Origin: Yaniella flava | GTDB lineage: Bacteria; Actinomycetota; Actinomycetes; Actinomycetales; Micrococcaceae | DNA length: 64,000 nt | Direction of reading: 5' to 3' | NCBI RefSeq assembly: GCF_039529295.1 | Contig: NZ_BAAAMN010000049.1 | Location: 150,186 to 214,185 of the forward strand | In this document: positions 42,278-50,516 of the stretch, piece by piece | Position numbering within the stretch: the stretch's first letter is position 1 | Layout: every line of letters starts with the position of its first letter | Made by a program: the position numbers and the translations under genes | The notes under the pieces: model-generated | The model's database searches: none | Told to the model about the DNA's origin: nothing | Seen by the model: only the letters and a program-made list of their open reading frames with translations

Positions 42278-42889
42278 TTAACGACCGACCCCGTCGACTA
42301 CGACGTCGACCAGCGCATCAAACCACTCAGGTTCAGGTGTCACCCCAGAAATCAGCCGCAAGATAATCGGATAGACCAGTGCGCCGAAGGCTGCTGACAG
42401 GTCTGCATCCTTGCGTAGGCCGCCACGGTCTGCCTCTGCCGCAAGCCGCTTATACGGTACGGCGGTGAGTTCCAGGCTGTTCTGGGTCAAATAATCTTCG
42501 AAGTTCACTTCTTCGACGATGGCCGCTGAAATCAGCGAGCGTGCCAAGGAGACGCTCTGAGCGTTAAAGACACTGTCCCGAAGCACCTGGACCCACTGCC
42601 GCAGATCATCTCCGAGGTGACCGGTGTCTTGGACTTCACCGATGTGCATTTTGACGTGACCGGCCAGAATGGCCTCTAACAGCACGGAGGCTTTGGTCGA
42701 CCACCAGCGATAGATGGTCTGTTTGCCGACGCCGGCTTCAGCAGCGATGCCTTCGATCGTCAGGGATTCATAGTCTTGGTGTTGTTCCTCAAGGAGCCGG
42801 GCCACAGCATTCAGCACAGCTTGGTGTGAGGTCGTGCTGCGTGGCCGTCCGCGCGGTGATTTCTCAGGTGCTGGAGTCACAGCGTCCAT
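42278..42889 (-). CDS. TetR-family transcriptional regulator
   Basis: The 203-residue protein has the N-terminal TetR helix-turn-helix (YESLTIEGIAAEAGVGKQTIYRWWSTKASVLLEAI) preceded by a basic proline-rich tail (EKSPRGRPRSTTSH). The C-terminal ligand domain ends with EWFDALVDVVVDGV. It lies directly upstream of the MMPL transporter gene, on the same strand, and is a likely repressor of it; ligand unknown. The start is ATG at 42889. Confidence 0.9.
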   Translation of the reverse strand: MDAVTPAPEKSPRGRPRSTTSHQAVLNAVARLLEEQHQDYESLTIEGIAAEAGVGKQTIYRWWSTKASVLLEAILAGHVKMHIGEVQDTGHLGDDLRQWVQVLRDSVFNAQSVSLARSLISAAIVEEVNFEDYLTQNSLELTAVPYKRLAAEADRGGLRKDADLSAAFGALVYPIILRLISGVTPEPEWFDALVDVVVDGVGR

Positions 42890-43066
42890 CGTAGTTCTTT
42901 CCTCCCAAGGGCCGTGGTGATATAGGCACTATAGCGGCAATCGTGCATTGTACTCGTTGGTGTGGCATCTTCGGATTCGGTAATGTCAGTACATGAGGCC
43001 AAACATAGATCGGTGCTACAGGCGCCGAAGCATGGCAAGAAATTCTGAGACTTTAAGGAGACACCT

Positions 43067-43372
43067 GTGTCGATCGTGGTTATTAACGCGCTGAGCGTTC
43101 CAGCAGGTCAAGGTAGCGAACTCGAAGCACGTTTTGCAGCACGCAAACATGCCGTGGATCAAGCCCCAGGTTTTGAAGGATTCAACCTGCTGCGTCCCAC
43201 CGGTGACAACGAGCAATACTTCGTCTACACCCAGTGGGCGTCACGGGAAGATTACGAAAGCTGGCGTGATTCTCGCGACAATGCTGCGACGCATGCTTCT
43301 GAAGACGGCAAGCCTCGTCAGCCGGTTGCAACGGGTGCCGAATTGCTCGAGTTCGATATCGTGGAGTTGTAA
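43067..43372 (+). CDS. Antibiotic-biosynthesis-monooxygenase-fold protein, IsdG/HmoA-like
   Basis: The 101-residue protein is a dimeric alpha/beta barrel. It has N7 in VVINALSVP, W57 in QWASREDYESW and H76 in ATHASED, the Asn-Trp-His set used by heme-degrading IsdG, MhuD and HmoA. A heme oxygenase role for iron release is therefore likely, but simple quinol oxygenases share the fold. It starts with GTG at 43067 and is followed directly by def without an intergenic base, so the two are coupled. Confidence 0.85.
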   Translation: MSIVVINALSVPAGQGSELEARFAARKHAVDQAPGFEGFNLLRPTGDNEQYFVYTQWASREDYESWRDSRDNAATHASEDGKPRQPVATGAELLEFDIVEL

Positions 43373-43990
43373 TTGGCCACCGAGGGAAAGATTTTACCGA
43401 TCGTCATTCATGGCGATCCCGTCCTGCATAACCGTGCGGCAGAGGTTGAAGAAATCAACGACGACATCCGCCAGTTAGTCGCCGATATGCACGTCACCCA
43501 GGAAGCAGCACGCGGTGTTGGGCTTGCTGCCCCACAGGTTGGCGTTGGGCTCCGCATCTTTACCTGGGAGTTTGAGGACACCGGCGATGCACCGACCACC
43601 GGTGAAGTGCTCAACCCGGTACTGACGCTGTTAGGCAAGGTGTCGCAAGAGGACCCTGATCCGGAAAGTGAAACGGAAGGCTGCCTGTCGGTGCCTGCCC
43701 TGTCCTATCCGTTGAAGCGTTCGGATCACGTGCGACTCCAGGGATTTGACGTCGGCGGTCACGAGATCGATTTTGAGGCCACGGGCTGGTTTGCTCGGAT
43801 TTTGCAGCACGAGTTTGATCACCTCAATGCCACGCTGTACGTGAACCGACTCAATCCTCGCTGGGCCAAGCGTTGGAAAAAGGAACTGCGCAAGCAAGGT
43901 TGGACGACCGCAGGCAACACTTGGATGCCCGGTGAAGATTCCGATCCATTTGGTCACGATGATGACGAAGCGGTCGAAACCTCAAACTAA
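43373..43990 (+). CDS. def: Peptide deformylase
   Basis: Removes the formyl group from nascent proteins. The 205-residue protein has the three motifs GVGLAAPQ (48-55), EGCLSV with C104 and QHEFDH with H146, E147 and H150, which are the metal ligands and catalytic glutamate. TTG at 43373 directly follows the TAA of the monooxygenase gene; no alternative start near gives the family N-terminus. The C-terminal tail is long and acidic (EDSDPFGHDDDEAVETSN), as in other actinobacteria. A very strong terminator lies 12 nt downstream. Confidence 0.95.
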   Translation: MATEGKILPIVIHGDPVLHNRAAEVEEINDDIRQLVADMHVTQEAARGVGLAAPQVGVGLRIFTWEFEDTGDAPTTGEVLNPVLTLLGKVSQEDPDPESETEGCLSVPALSYPLKRSDHVRLQGFDVGGHEIDFEATGWFARILQHEFDHLNATLYVNRLNPRWAKRWKKELRKQGWTTAGNTWMPGEDSDPFGHDDDEAVETSN

Positions 43991-44001
43991 TCAGAATAAT
44001 G

Positions 44002-44048
44002 AAACGCCGTGGCCGCTGCAGCAGATTGCTGTAGCGGCCACGGCGTTT
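44002..44048. terminator. Strong bidirectional terminator between def and gap
   Basis: Arms 44002-44017 and 44033-44048 form a perfect 16-bp stem, extended by GCAGCA against TGCTGT toward a short loop. AAAC and GTTT at the ends supply T-runs for both strands. Confidence 0.9.
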
Positions 44049-44085
44049 GATGCGCTAGGCCCGAAGGACTAGTGCACTATGGTTG

Positions 44086-45546
44086 CTAGTTTTTTGGGAA
44101 GACCTGCAGGTTCTCCCCCGCCAAAGTTTCTACCGCACGCACAACCTGGGTTGAGTAGCCGTATTCGTTGTCGTACCAGACGTAGAGCACCAGGCTGGAG
44201 CCCTTGGAACCTTCGTTGACGATCGTGGCCAGACCATCGACGACGCCGGCGCGGTTGGAACCAACAAAATCGTTGGAGACGGCGTCGTGCGAGTAAATGT
44301 AGTCGATCTGTTTGCTCAGGTCACCGGTCAAGGATTCCTGACGCAGACGGGCGTTGATCTCTTCTTTCGACGTTTCCCCGTCGAGTTCCAACTTCAAGAT
44401 CGCCATGGACACGTTGGGCACCGGCACACGGATGGCGTTACCCGACAGTTTGCCGGCGAGTTCCGGCAAGGCCTTGGCCACGGCGGTAGCTGCACCGGTC
44501 TCGGTGAGCACCATGTTCAGACCCGCTGCACGTCCACGGCGTGAACCCTTGTGGAAGTTATCGATGAGGTTCTGGTCGTTGGTGTAGGCGTGCACGGTTT
44601 CGACGTGACCGTGGTGAATACCGTATTCATCATTGATGACCTTCAACACCGGGGTGATGGCGTTGGTGGTACAGGATGCAGCAGAGATGATGGTGTCGTC
44701 TTCGGTGATGTCATCGGAGTTCACGCCAAAGACGATGTTCTTCAAATCGCCTTTTCCAGGGGCCGTCAAAATAACTTTGGATGTGCCCTTGGCCTCCAGG
44801 TGCTGACCCAGACCTTTTTCGTCACGCCATACACCGGTGTTATCTACAACAATTGCATTGTTGATGCCGTATTCGGTGTAGTCGATCGATGCCGGATCGG
44901 AGGCGTAGATGATCTGAATCTTCGTGCCGTTGGCGGTAATGGTGTTTGCTTCTTCATCGACTTCAATGGTGCCGTTGAATGCACCGTGTACCGAGTCGCG
45001 ACGCAGCAGTGAGGCACGTTTGGTGATGTCGTCATCGGAGTTTCGACGGACCACAATCGCCCGAAGACGTAGCGTGGTGCCGCCACCGGCGTGGTCGAGC
45101 AAGATACGAGCCAACAGACGGCCGATTCGTCCAAAACCATAGAGCACCACATCGGTGGTGTCGCCGAGGCCTTCGCCGTTTTTGTCGACGATATCTGCGA
45201 GTTCGGTACGAACAAATGTTTTCGCGTCGCCACCGACGTCACGGAATTTCTTCACCATTCGAGCCAAATCCACAGAGCCAGCGCCAAGGTTCAGGTCTGA
45301 CATCGCCTGCACAATGGCGAAAGAGTCGTCTACCGGAAGCGTTGATTCATCAACCTGGCGAGCGAAGCGGTGCGCCTTGAGAATATCGACGACCGACTGG
45401 TGCACGAGACTACGACCATAAATGGACGTCACGACATTGTTATTGCGGTACAACGACCCAATGAGCGGAACCATTTGCTCTGCCAACTGCTCGCGTTCGC
45501 TCCACTGTTGTAGAGTCTGACGCGTGCTGGCGGTGATATCTGCCAC
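44086..45546 (-). CDS. Glyceraldehyde-3-phosphate dehydrogenase, long GapB type
   Basis: This 486-residue GAPDH carries an N-terminal extension of about 130 residues (VADITASTRQTLQQWSEREQ and on) ahead of the Rossmann fold DVVLYGFGRIGRLLARILLD. The catalytic SCTTN with C292 is present. The length and extension match the GapB/GapX type of Corynebacterium glutamicum as I recall it (about 480 residues), which works mainly in the gluconeogenic direction. I use GTG at 45546 because an AAAGGAC ribosome site precedes it; an upstream ATG would add 15 residues. A TAAGAT box at about 45611 is the likely minus-strand -10. Confidence 0.92.
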   Translation of the reverse strand: MADITASTRQTLQQWSEREQLAEQMVPLIGSLYRNNNVVTSIYGRSLVHQSVVDILKAHRFARQVDESTLPVDDSFAIVQAMSDLNLGAGSVDLARMVKKFRDVGGDAKTFVRTELADIVDKNGEGLGDTTDVVLYGFGRIGRLLARILLDHAGGGTTLRLRAIVVRRNSDDDITKRASLLRRDSVHGAFNGTIEVDEEANTITANGTKIQIIYASDPASIDYTEYGINNAIVVDNTGVWRDEKGLGQHLEAKGTSKVILTAPGKGDLKNIVFGVNSDDITEDDTIISAASCTTNAITPVLKVINDEYGIHHGHVETVHAYTNDQNLIDNFHKGSRRGRAAGLNMVLTETGAATAVAKALPELAGKLSGNAIRVPVPNVSMAILKLELDGETSKEEINARLRQESLTGDLSKQIDYIYSHDAVSNDFVGSNRAGVVDGLATIVNEGSKGSSLVLYVWYDNEYGYSTQVVRAVETLAGENLQVFPKN

Positions 45547-45666
45547 GTTGTGGTCCTTTTCTGCATAGTGTGCGATTGGCGGAGCAGCCAACCTATGAAA
45601 ACATTCTCATCTTAGCGTTTCAGGGCAAAGGATACCTATACACTAAGCCGGTGCAAAGTCGTGCCG

Positions 45667-46395
45667 CTACCGGCGAAGCAACGGCAGCTCGTCACTGGTG
45701 GTGTACACGGGCTCGTCTGGACAATTGGTCAGCACATCACGGATCGCGGCGTATTCGGCTTGTGTCACCCAGAGCTCGTATTTGGCTTTGACGGCGGTTT
45801 GAACGGCAACATATTCGCACCGAAAATCTGTGTTGGGTGGCAGCCACGTGGCCGCATCGCCATCCGATTTTTGTTGGTTCGCGGGGCCATCGACGGCCAA
45901 GAGGTTCAACGGATCATTGGCAAAGCGCTCCCGTTGCTCCTCCGAGAGCTGTTGGGCGCCTTTTTGCCAGGCATCAGAGAGGGCCACGACGTGATCGATC
46001 TGGACTTCTTGCGACGTTTCAGCACCGCGCATGAAATCAATCGCGGTTGCAGTAAACGGATCCTGCAGCACACCGGTCAGCACAGTACACCCATCATCGT
46101 CGTGGATGACGCTTTCTAAATCTCGGCTGAGTATGTCGTTTCGACCGTCACAACCGTTGCCGTCGGGGTCCAACCAGCCATCGCCAAACTCGTCACGACT
46201 ATACCCGGTTTGTGGTGCGCGTCCTTTGATTTCCAGGGTTTCTAGTTGCTCTGCGGCGCTGCCGGCTTGGGGCACATAGTCTTCTTCGGCGGGGAAGACA
46301 AAAGTGGCGATCAGATAGATGCCGATGACGACCAGTGCGATGGGCAATGGGAGCTTGGCGAGCTGTGAGGTTTTGCGGCGACGCTGCTGAGACAA
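45667..46395 (-). CDS. Membrane-anchored HNH nuclease (DUF1524/GmrSD C-terminal-like)
   Basis: The 242-residue protein has an N-terminal anchor (LPLPIALVVIGIYLIATFVF) so it is exported. The domain that follows has GYSRDEFGDGWLDPDGNGCDGRND, then VQIDHVVALSDAW with the catalytic histidine and NDPLNLLAVDGPANQQKSD, the N and H/K residues of an HNH fold. Families with this pattern are secreted DNases. The start is TTG at 46395 with GAAAG just upstream; the next in-frame ATG is too far inside. Cysteine pairs may give disulfides, in keeping with export. It lies just downstream of RNase P RNA on the same strand. Confidence 0.87.
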   Translation of the reverse strand: MSQQRRRKTSQLAKLPLPIALVVIGIYLIATFVFPAEEDYVPQAGSAAEQLETLEIKGRAPQTGYSRDEFGDGWLDPDGNGCDGRNDILSRDLESVIHDDDGCTVLTGVLQDPFTATAIDFMRGAETSQEVQIDHVVALSDAWQKGAQQLSEEQRERFANDPLNLLAVDGPANQQKSDGDAATWLPPNTDFRCEYVAVQTAVKAKYELWVTQAEYAAIRDVLTNCPDEPVYTTSDELPLLRR

Positions 46396-46423
46396 TGGTT
46401 TCTTTCAAAGAGCTGACGTGGGA

Positions 46424-46787
46424 CGGGATGGAGTGCTATAAGCCGGATTCTGTGAGCGCACAATTATGAGTCGTGCGCTTGATGATCATCTATCTGGTCG
46501 CCGCGTTACCGCGGGACTCAAGCGATCAACCCGAACACTGGGCGGGCAGCCTCATAACGTGTTCTGCTTGATCTTGCACCGGATGGGGTTTACCGAGCCG
46601 GGCGCGTCGCCACGCCCGCTGGTGGTCTCTTACTCCACCCTTTCACCCTTACCCCAGCAAGTGGGGCGGTCTACTTTCTGTGGCACTAGCCTGCGGATTG
46701 CTCCGAGTGGGTGTTACCCACCATCCTGCCCTGTGGTGTCCGGACTTTCCTCGACGTGTGGTCGCGATCATCCGCAACTCCATCCCG
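46424..46787 (-). ncRNA. rnpB: RNase P RNA component (bacterial class A)
   Basis: On the minus strand the conserved core GAGGAAAGTCCGGACACCAC is followed by AGGGCAGGATGGTGGGTAAC, then GGGTAAGGGTGAAAGGGTGG, and near the 3' end the partner CAGAATCCGGCTTATAG, forming helix P4. The ends CGGGATGGAGT and ACTCCATCCCG pair as helix P1, which sets the boundaries. A TAAAAT box about 9 nt upstream of the 5' end is the likely -10. RNase P matures tRNA 5' ends. Short open frames over this gene are artefacts. Confidence 0.95.
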
Positions 46788-46848
46788 AAATTCTCATTTT
46801 AGCGAAGATTGTCCAGCCGCAGTAATCGGAGCTACTACACTCAAACTT

Positions 46849-47598
46849 ATGCTGATTTTGTTGCCCCCTTCCGAAGCCAAAACCCCGCCACACCACGGAG
46901 CCCCACTCGCGTTTAATGACCTCGTTTTTCCGGAACTCTCTGGCGAGCGGCGCACGATGATTCAAGAGCTTCAGGTTGTGTCGAGTCTGGGCAACGCTCA
47001 CGAGGTACTAAAAGTCGGCAAAACTCTCACGGAACAGATCGAAGCAAATCAGCATATTCTTGACGCACCGGCCGCACCCGCTTGGCAGGTATATACCGGT
47101 GTTCTGTTTGACGCTCTGGATTACGGCACGCTTGAGAACGTAGACCCCGACGTTACGCTAGTATTCTCAGCGCTGTTTGGCGTCACGCGGTTAGCTGATG
47201 CGATCCCGAATTATCGCTTCCCGGCGACGGCCAAACTGCCGGGCATTGGCAATGTGGGCACGTGGTGGCGTGAGCGGCTCACGTCGGAGCTGGACGAATA
47301 CGTGACCGGTCCGATTATTGATTGTCGTTCGAGCCCGTATAGAACGTTTTGGAAGCCCCGGTCGTTTCGAACCGTCACGGTTGATGTGTTCCAGTATGTC
47401 AATGGTGAACTCAAGACGGTCTCGCATTGGGCCAAACAGACTCGTGGTTTTGTGGCACGGCACTTGCTACAACAACACGCGAAGCAACCTATCGCCTCAT
47501 TAGAGCAGGCTGCAGAATCTGTGAGTGAAATCTATGAGACCGAGCTCGTCCCGCCGACTGAACGCACAGCAGGTTCACTGCGCATCGTGTTGAGCTGA
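46849..47598 (+). CDS. yaaA: YaaA-family peroxide stress response protein
   Basis: The 249-residue protein opens MLILLPPSEAKTPP, the typical YaaA (DUF328) signature, with the conserved SxSxKxxP-like KARL-type DNA-binding helices following. In E. coli YaaA lowers free iron during peroxide stress; the actinobacterial protein is probably similar. A TACACT box 7 nt upstream of the ATG makes this a leaderless gene, which excludes the longer frame reaching into rnpB. It is divergent from rnpB and convergent with the zinc-ribbon family gene. Confidence 0.92.
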   Translation: MLILLPPSEAKTPPHHGAPLAFNDLVFPELSGERRTMIQELQVVSSLGNAHEVLKVGKTLTEQIEANQHILDAPAAPAWQVYTGVLFDALDYGTLENVDPDVTLVFSALFGVTRLADAIPNYRFPATAKLPGIGNVGTWWRERLTSELDEYVTGPIIDCRSSPYRTFWKPRSFRTVTVDVFQYVNGELKTVSHWAKQTRGFVARHLLQQHAKQPIASLEQAAESVSEIYETELVPPTERTAGSLRIVLS

Positions 47599-48330
47599 TC
47601 AGTTCCGCACCAGAATCGCACCGGTATCTGGGCAATAGGTTAGCTCGTTGGCTGGTTGTTTTTGGATCTCAGCCAGTTCCGCTGGCGCAATCGGGACACC
47701 GGCACCGGATAGACCATCGGGCTGGAGTTGCATTACGCCGGTGCCGTGGTTTTGGTCGCGGATTTGTTCATACTCGGCCACGAGGTCGGCCGGTAGATCC
47801 TCAACCAGTACGGAGCGTTCAGCGGTGAGCTCTTTTCCTTGTTTGGACAGTTGTTGGCCCTGCTCATTAAGGGTCGTGATGCGCGCATTGACGGCTTGTT
47901 CCGCGTTGACAATTGCCGTTTTAGCCTGCTCGAGGCTGTGCTGCGCCTCTTCGAGGGCTTGTTCGGCTTGGAGCTGTTCCTCTTCGAGTTTGCCGATGCG
48001 GATCGTCAGCTCCGCAATTTCCTTGGTCACGCCCGGGACATCACGTGAGGAAACTTCATCAGCATCCATCTGCGACTGCATCCTGTTGCGTCGCGTGGTG
48101 GTCTCTTGCACAACTTTTGCGGCCTCGTCGACCACCGTCTGTCGTTGAGCTACCTGGGTTTCTTGCGCCTTTGCGCGTTCGACCGCTGAGGCTCCTTCGC
48201 GCCGCAGGCCTGCAAGCTGTTCGTCCTGACGGATCTCACTTAGCTGTGTACGCAACGGTGCAAGTTGATTGTCCAAAGACTGCAGATCAAGCAGTTGGTA
48301 CTGCTGTTCGGTGGTTGCGGTGATGCTCAT
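47599..48330 (-). CDS. Coiled-coil protein of the C4 zinc-ribbon family with a degenerate ribbon
   Basis: This 243-residue protein has a long antiparallel coiled coil (residues 10-180, heptads rich in Gln, Glu and Ala) and the C-terminal region where the family has a four-cysteine zinc ribbon. Here only one cysteine remains (ELTYCPDTGAILVR); the positions for the first pair read QPDGLSGAG and the partner in the last CxxC is Thr. The metal site is therefore lost. Gene order with the Nif3-like gene (6 nt apart, upstream) is as in mycobacterial Rv2229c-Rv2230c as I recall. The protein is kept intact, so its function may not need zinc. Confidence 0.9.
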   Translation of the reverse strand: MSITATTEQQYQLLDLQSLDNQLAPLRTQLSEIRQDEQLAGLRREGASAVERAKAQETQVAQRQTVVDEAAKVVQETTTRRNRMQSQMDADEVSSRDVPGVTKEIAELTIRIGKLEEEQLQAEQALEEAQHSLEQAKTAIVNAEQAVNARITTLNEQGQQLSKQGKELTAERSVLVEDLPADLVAEYEQIRDQNHGTGVMQLQPDGLSGAGVPIAPAELAEIQKQPANELTYCPDTGAILVRN

Positions 48331-48336
48331 AAAAAA

Positions 48337-49254
48337 TTAATCCGTTTCGTCGTGAGTTGTTGTCGCGTTGTCCCCGGAGGTCAAAATGAAGTCCCAGGGA
48401 TCGGTATTGATGGCCGATACAGCCGAAGTGATGCTAAACCCTTCATCAGCCAGGGCTCGCTCTAGGGCGTTTGCACCGGCTGGCAGCCAGAGCCACTCCG
48501 AGGCGAAATGTGACACGTCAATTAAATAGGGACGATCAGATCCCATCATGGCTTGTTCTCGAGCTTCGGATGCGGGATGGTGTCGCAGATCTGCGGTGAT
48601 GTAGACATCGGCTTCATGGTCACGGACGTACTCGAATAAGCTGTCGCCCGCTCCCCCAGTGATCGCAACTTTCGAGACGATACCGTCGGGGTCCCCCGCG
48701 ACACGAACGCCGCCGGCTACAGCAGGCAAAGCGCCGTAGACCCGTGTCGCAAACTCTTCCAAGCGCATGGCGCTGGGCAGCGTACCGACTCGACCGATAC
48801 CTTCTTCGGTCAGGCCATCCTGCGCGGCGGCCAGTGGCACCGTGTTCTCTAGCCCAAGAATTTCCGCTAGGACATCTGAAACACCACCCACCGCCGAATC
48901 TGCGTTGGTGTGTGCGGTGATCAACGCGCACGATTGCTCCACCAGCGTGTGTAGTACTTTGCCCTTAAACGTAGAGGCGGCCATGGAGGTCACCGGCCGC
49001 AAGAAGAGTGGGTGGTGGGTAATGACGAGATCCGCACCAGACGCAACCGCTTCATTGGCAACTACTTGCACCGGGTCTACGGCCCAATGGATGCGTTGGA
49101 TGATCTGCTCGGGGCGACCGGCCACGATGCCAGAGGCGTCCCAACCCTCCTGCAAACCCAATGGCCATAGAGACTCCATGGCACTGACGACCTGGGAAAG
49201 TGTGGGATGTACGGCTGGTTCTTCTGGTGTGTACGCGGATGCCATGTCACCCAT
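48337..49254 (-). CDS. Nif3-like dinuclear metal centre hexameric protein
   Basis: The family forms toroidal hexamers with a two-metal site; GTP cyclohydrolase I-like activity has been proposed but the role is unsettled. From the ATG at 49254 (or 49245) it has about 305 residues. Metal ligands are seen in the HH of VITHHPLFLRP, in the ITAHTNADS segment and near the C-terminus in DVSHFASEWLW with the His and Glu. An internal region (VAITGGAGDSLFEYVRD) is the inserted PII-like part. The zinc-ribbon-family gene follows 6 nt later, so the two are an operon. Confidence 0.9.
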   Translation of the reverse strand: MGDMASAYTPEEPAVHPTLSQVVSAMESLWPLGLQEGWDASGIVAGRPEQIIQRIHWAVDPVQVVANEAVASGADLVITHHPLFLRPVTSMAASTFKGKVLHTLVEQSCALITAHTNADSAVGGVSDVLAEILGLENTVPLAAAQDGLTEEGIGRVGTLPSAMRLEEFATRVYGALPAVAGGVRVAGDPDGIVSKVAITGGAGDSLFEYVRDHEADVYITADLRHHPASEAREQAMMGSDRPYLIDVSHFASEWLWLPAGANALERALADEGFSITSAVSAINTDPWDFILTSGDNATTTHDETD

Positions 49255-49314
49255 TGTGCCTGGTGAACGCACTGAAATCACTGTTTAACGTTCCGCACGC
49301 GCCACCAGGGAATA

Positions 49315-49484
49315 GTAACGGTTAGGTAACACCCAGAGCAAATACAGCAAATTATGAGGTTTTGCTCGAATCGCTGCAATGCTGCGGATCAATAACTGAA
49401 ACAGCGCCGACACGACCACTTAAGCGTTTCATCAGGTTGCGTTTTGATAACAGGAATGTCACGGTTAATAACGATCTGATAACG
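49315..49484 (+). promoter_or_regulatory. Direct repeats with 11-bp spacing upstream of the wall hydrolase gene
   Basis: The 310-nt gap before the NlpC/P60 gene contains GTAACG-GTTAG-GTAACA (49315-49331) and a second cluster GTCACG (49458), ATAACG (49468) and ATAACG (49479). The 6-5-6 direct-repeat layout resembles sites described for the actinobacterial cell-wall regulator MtrA. No cyclic-di-AMP riboswitch is recognisable in the rest of the gap. Confidence 0.5.
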
Positions 49485-49555
49485 GAACGTGCTGGAGGCA
49501 GCTTGTTCCAAACAGAAACCGGAAATCCTTCCACTTCGTTTTTGAGGGAACTACT

Positions 49556-50386
49556 ATGACCTACACCACTCGCCGAGCACGCATCGAAGCCGAAAAAGCC
49601 GAACTGATTGCACTGCGGTCACGTCGGAACAAGAAATTCTCGATGGGAATCGCTGGCCTCGCAACCGCTGCAAGCGCGTCCATCTTCGGTATGGCCCCTG
49701 CCAATGCTGCTATTGAAGATGTCCCAGCACAGTCGAGCACCACTTCAAGCTCAACCACAAGCTCCGCTGGCACCTACACCGTACAAGCCGGTGACACGCT
49801 GTCATCCATCGCCAATGCCCAGGGCGTTTCACTCAATGACCTCATGAATGCTAACGGCCTGTCGGCATCATCGATCATCTACCCGGGTGATCAGCTACAA
49901 CTCAGCGGCGGTGGCTCGGCAACCACTTCGACCGCAAGCACCAGCGATAGTGGCACCGGCGATTCAACCGGTATCCAGACCGCTTCGACTACCTCAGCGA
50001 CCTCATCGAGCGGCCATGCCGCAGCCGATGCAGCCGTCGATATCGTCAACTCCGGTGTGAGCTACCAGTACGGCGCAACCGGCCCAAGCGCTTATGACTG
50101 CTCCGGTCTCACCAGCGCGGCATTTGCTCAAGCAGGCATCGATCTGCCACGCACTTCCAGCGCCCAGTACAGCGGTGGCCAGAAGGTTTCGCTGGACAAC
50201 TTGCAGGCCGGTGACCTCGTCTTCTGGTCCAGCAACGGCTCCGCATCGGGTATCTACCATGTTGCCGTCTACGTTGGCGACGGCCAGATCGCCCAGGCCC
50301 GCAATCCACAGTCCGGTGTGAGCATCGATTCGCTGGATTCCTACAGCCAGCACTCCCCACCACTGAACACTGCAGCACGCTACTAA
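49556..50386 (+). CDS. Secreted LysM and NlpC/P60 peptidoglycan hydrolase
   Basis: The 276-residue protein has a long N-terminal region and signal segment (FSMGIAGLATAASASIFGMAPANA, cleavage about residue 51), a LysM domain (YTVQAGDTLSSIANAQGVSLNDLM, residues 73-116), a Ser/Thr/Gly linker and a C-terminal NlpC/P60 domain with catalytic C182 in YDCSGLTS, H235 in YHVAVYVG and N250. It cleaves peptide stems of peptidoglycan, as do RipA-like proteins in related bacteria. The ATG at 49556 has GGGA upstream and a repeat-rich promoter region. A clean terminator follows. Confidence 0.94.
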   Translation: MTYTTRRARIEAEKAELIALRSRRNKKFSMGIAGLATAASASIFGMAPANAAIEDVPAQSSTTSSSTTSSAGTYTVQAGDTLSSIANAQGVSLNDLMNANGLSASSIIYPGDQLQLSGGGSATTSTASTSDSGTGDSTGIQTASTTSATSSSGHAAADAAVDIVNSGVSYQYGATGPSAYDCSGLTSAAFAQAGIDLPRTSSAQYSGGQKVSLDNLQAGDLVFWSSNGSASGIYHVAVYVGDGQIAQARNPQSGVSIDSLDSYSQHSPPLNTAARY

Positions 50387-50410
50387 ACACAGCAGCGTCG
50401 TAGAAGCTTC

Positions 50411-50450
50411 GCGGTGGCACCGAATATTGGTGCCACCGCGAGCTGTTTTA
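50411..50450 (+). terminator. Terminator after the wall hydrolase gene
   Basis: GCGGTGGCACC (50411-50421) pairs perfectly with GGTGCCACCGC (50429-50439) across a 7-nt loop, followed by GTTTTA. Confidence 0.88.
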
Positions 50451-50516
50451 AACCCCAACTCCACACGCACCGAACAGGTTCTGGCACAGGCGGCATCCGT
50501 TTGCTATACCTGGAGC

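Noticed and set aside
46466..46825. Open frame over the RNase P RNA gene
   Set aside because: It covers the conserved RNA core and helix P1; no protein family matches.
49246..49555. Cyclic-di-AMP (ydaO) riboswitch before the NlpC/P60 gene
   Set aside because: Such riboswitches often precede wall hydrolase genes in actinobacteria, but I could not find the conserved core here; direct repeats explain the gap better.
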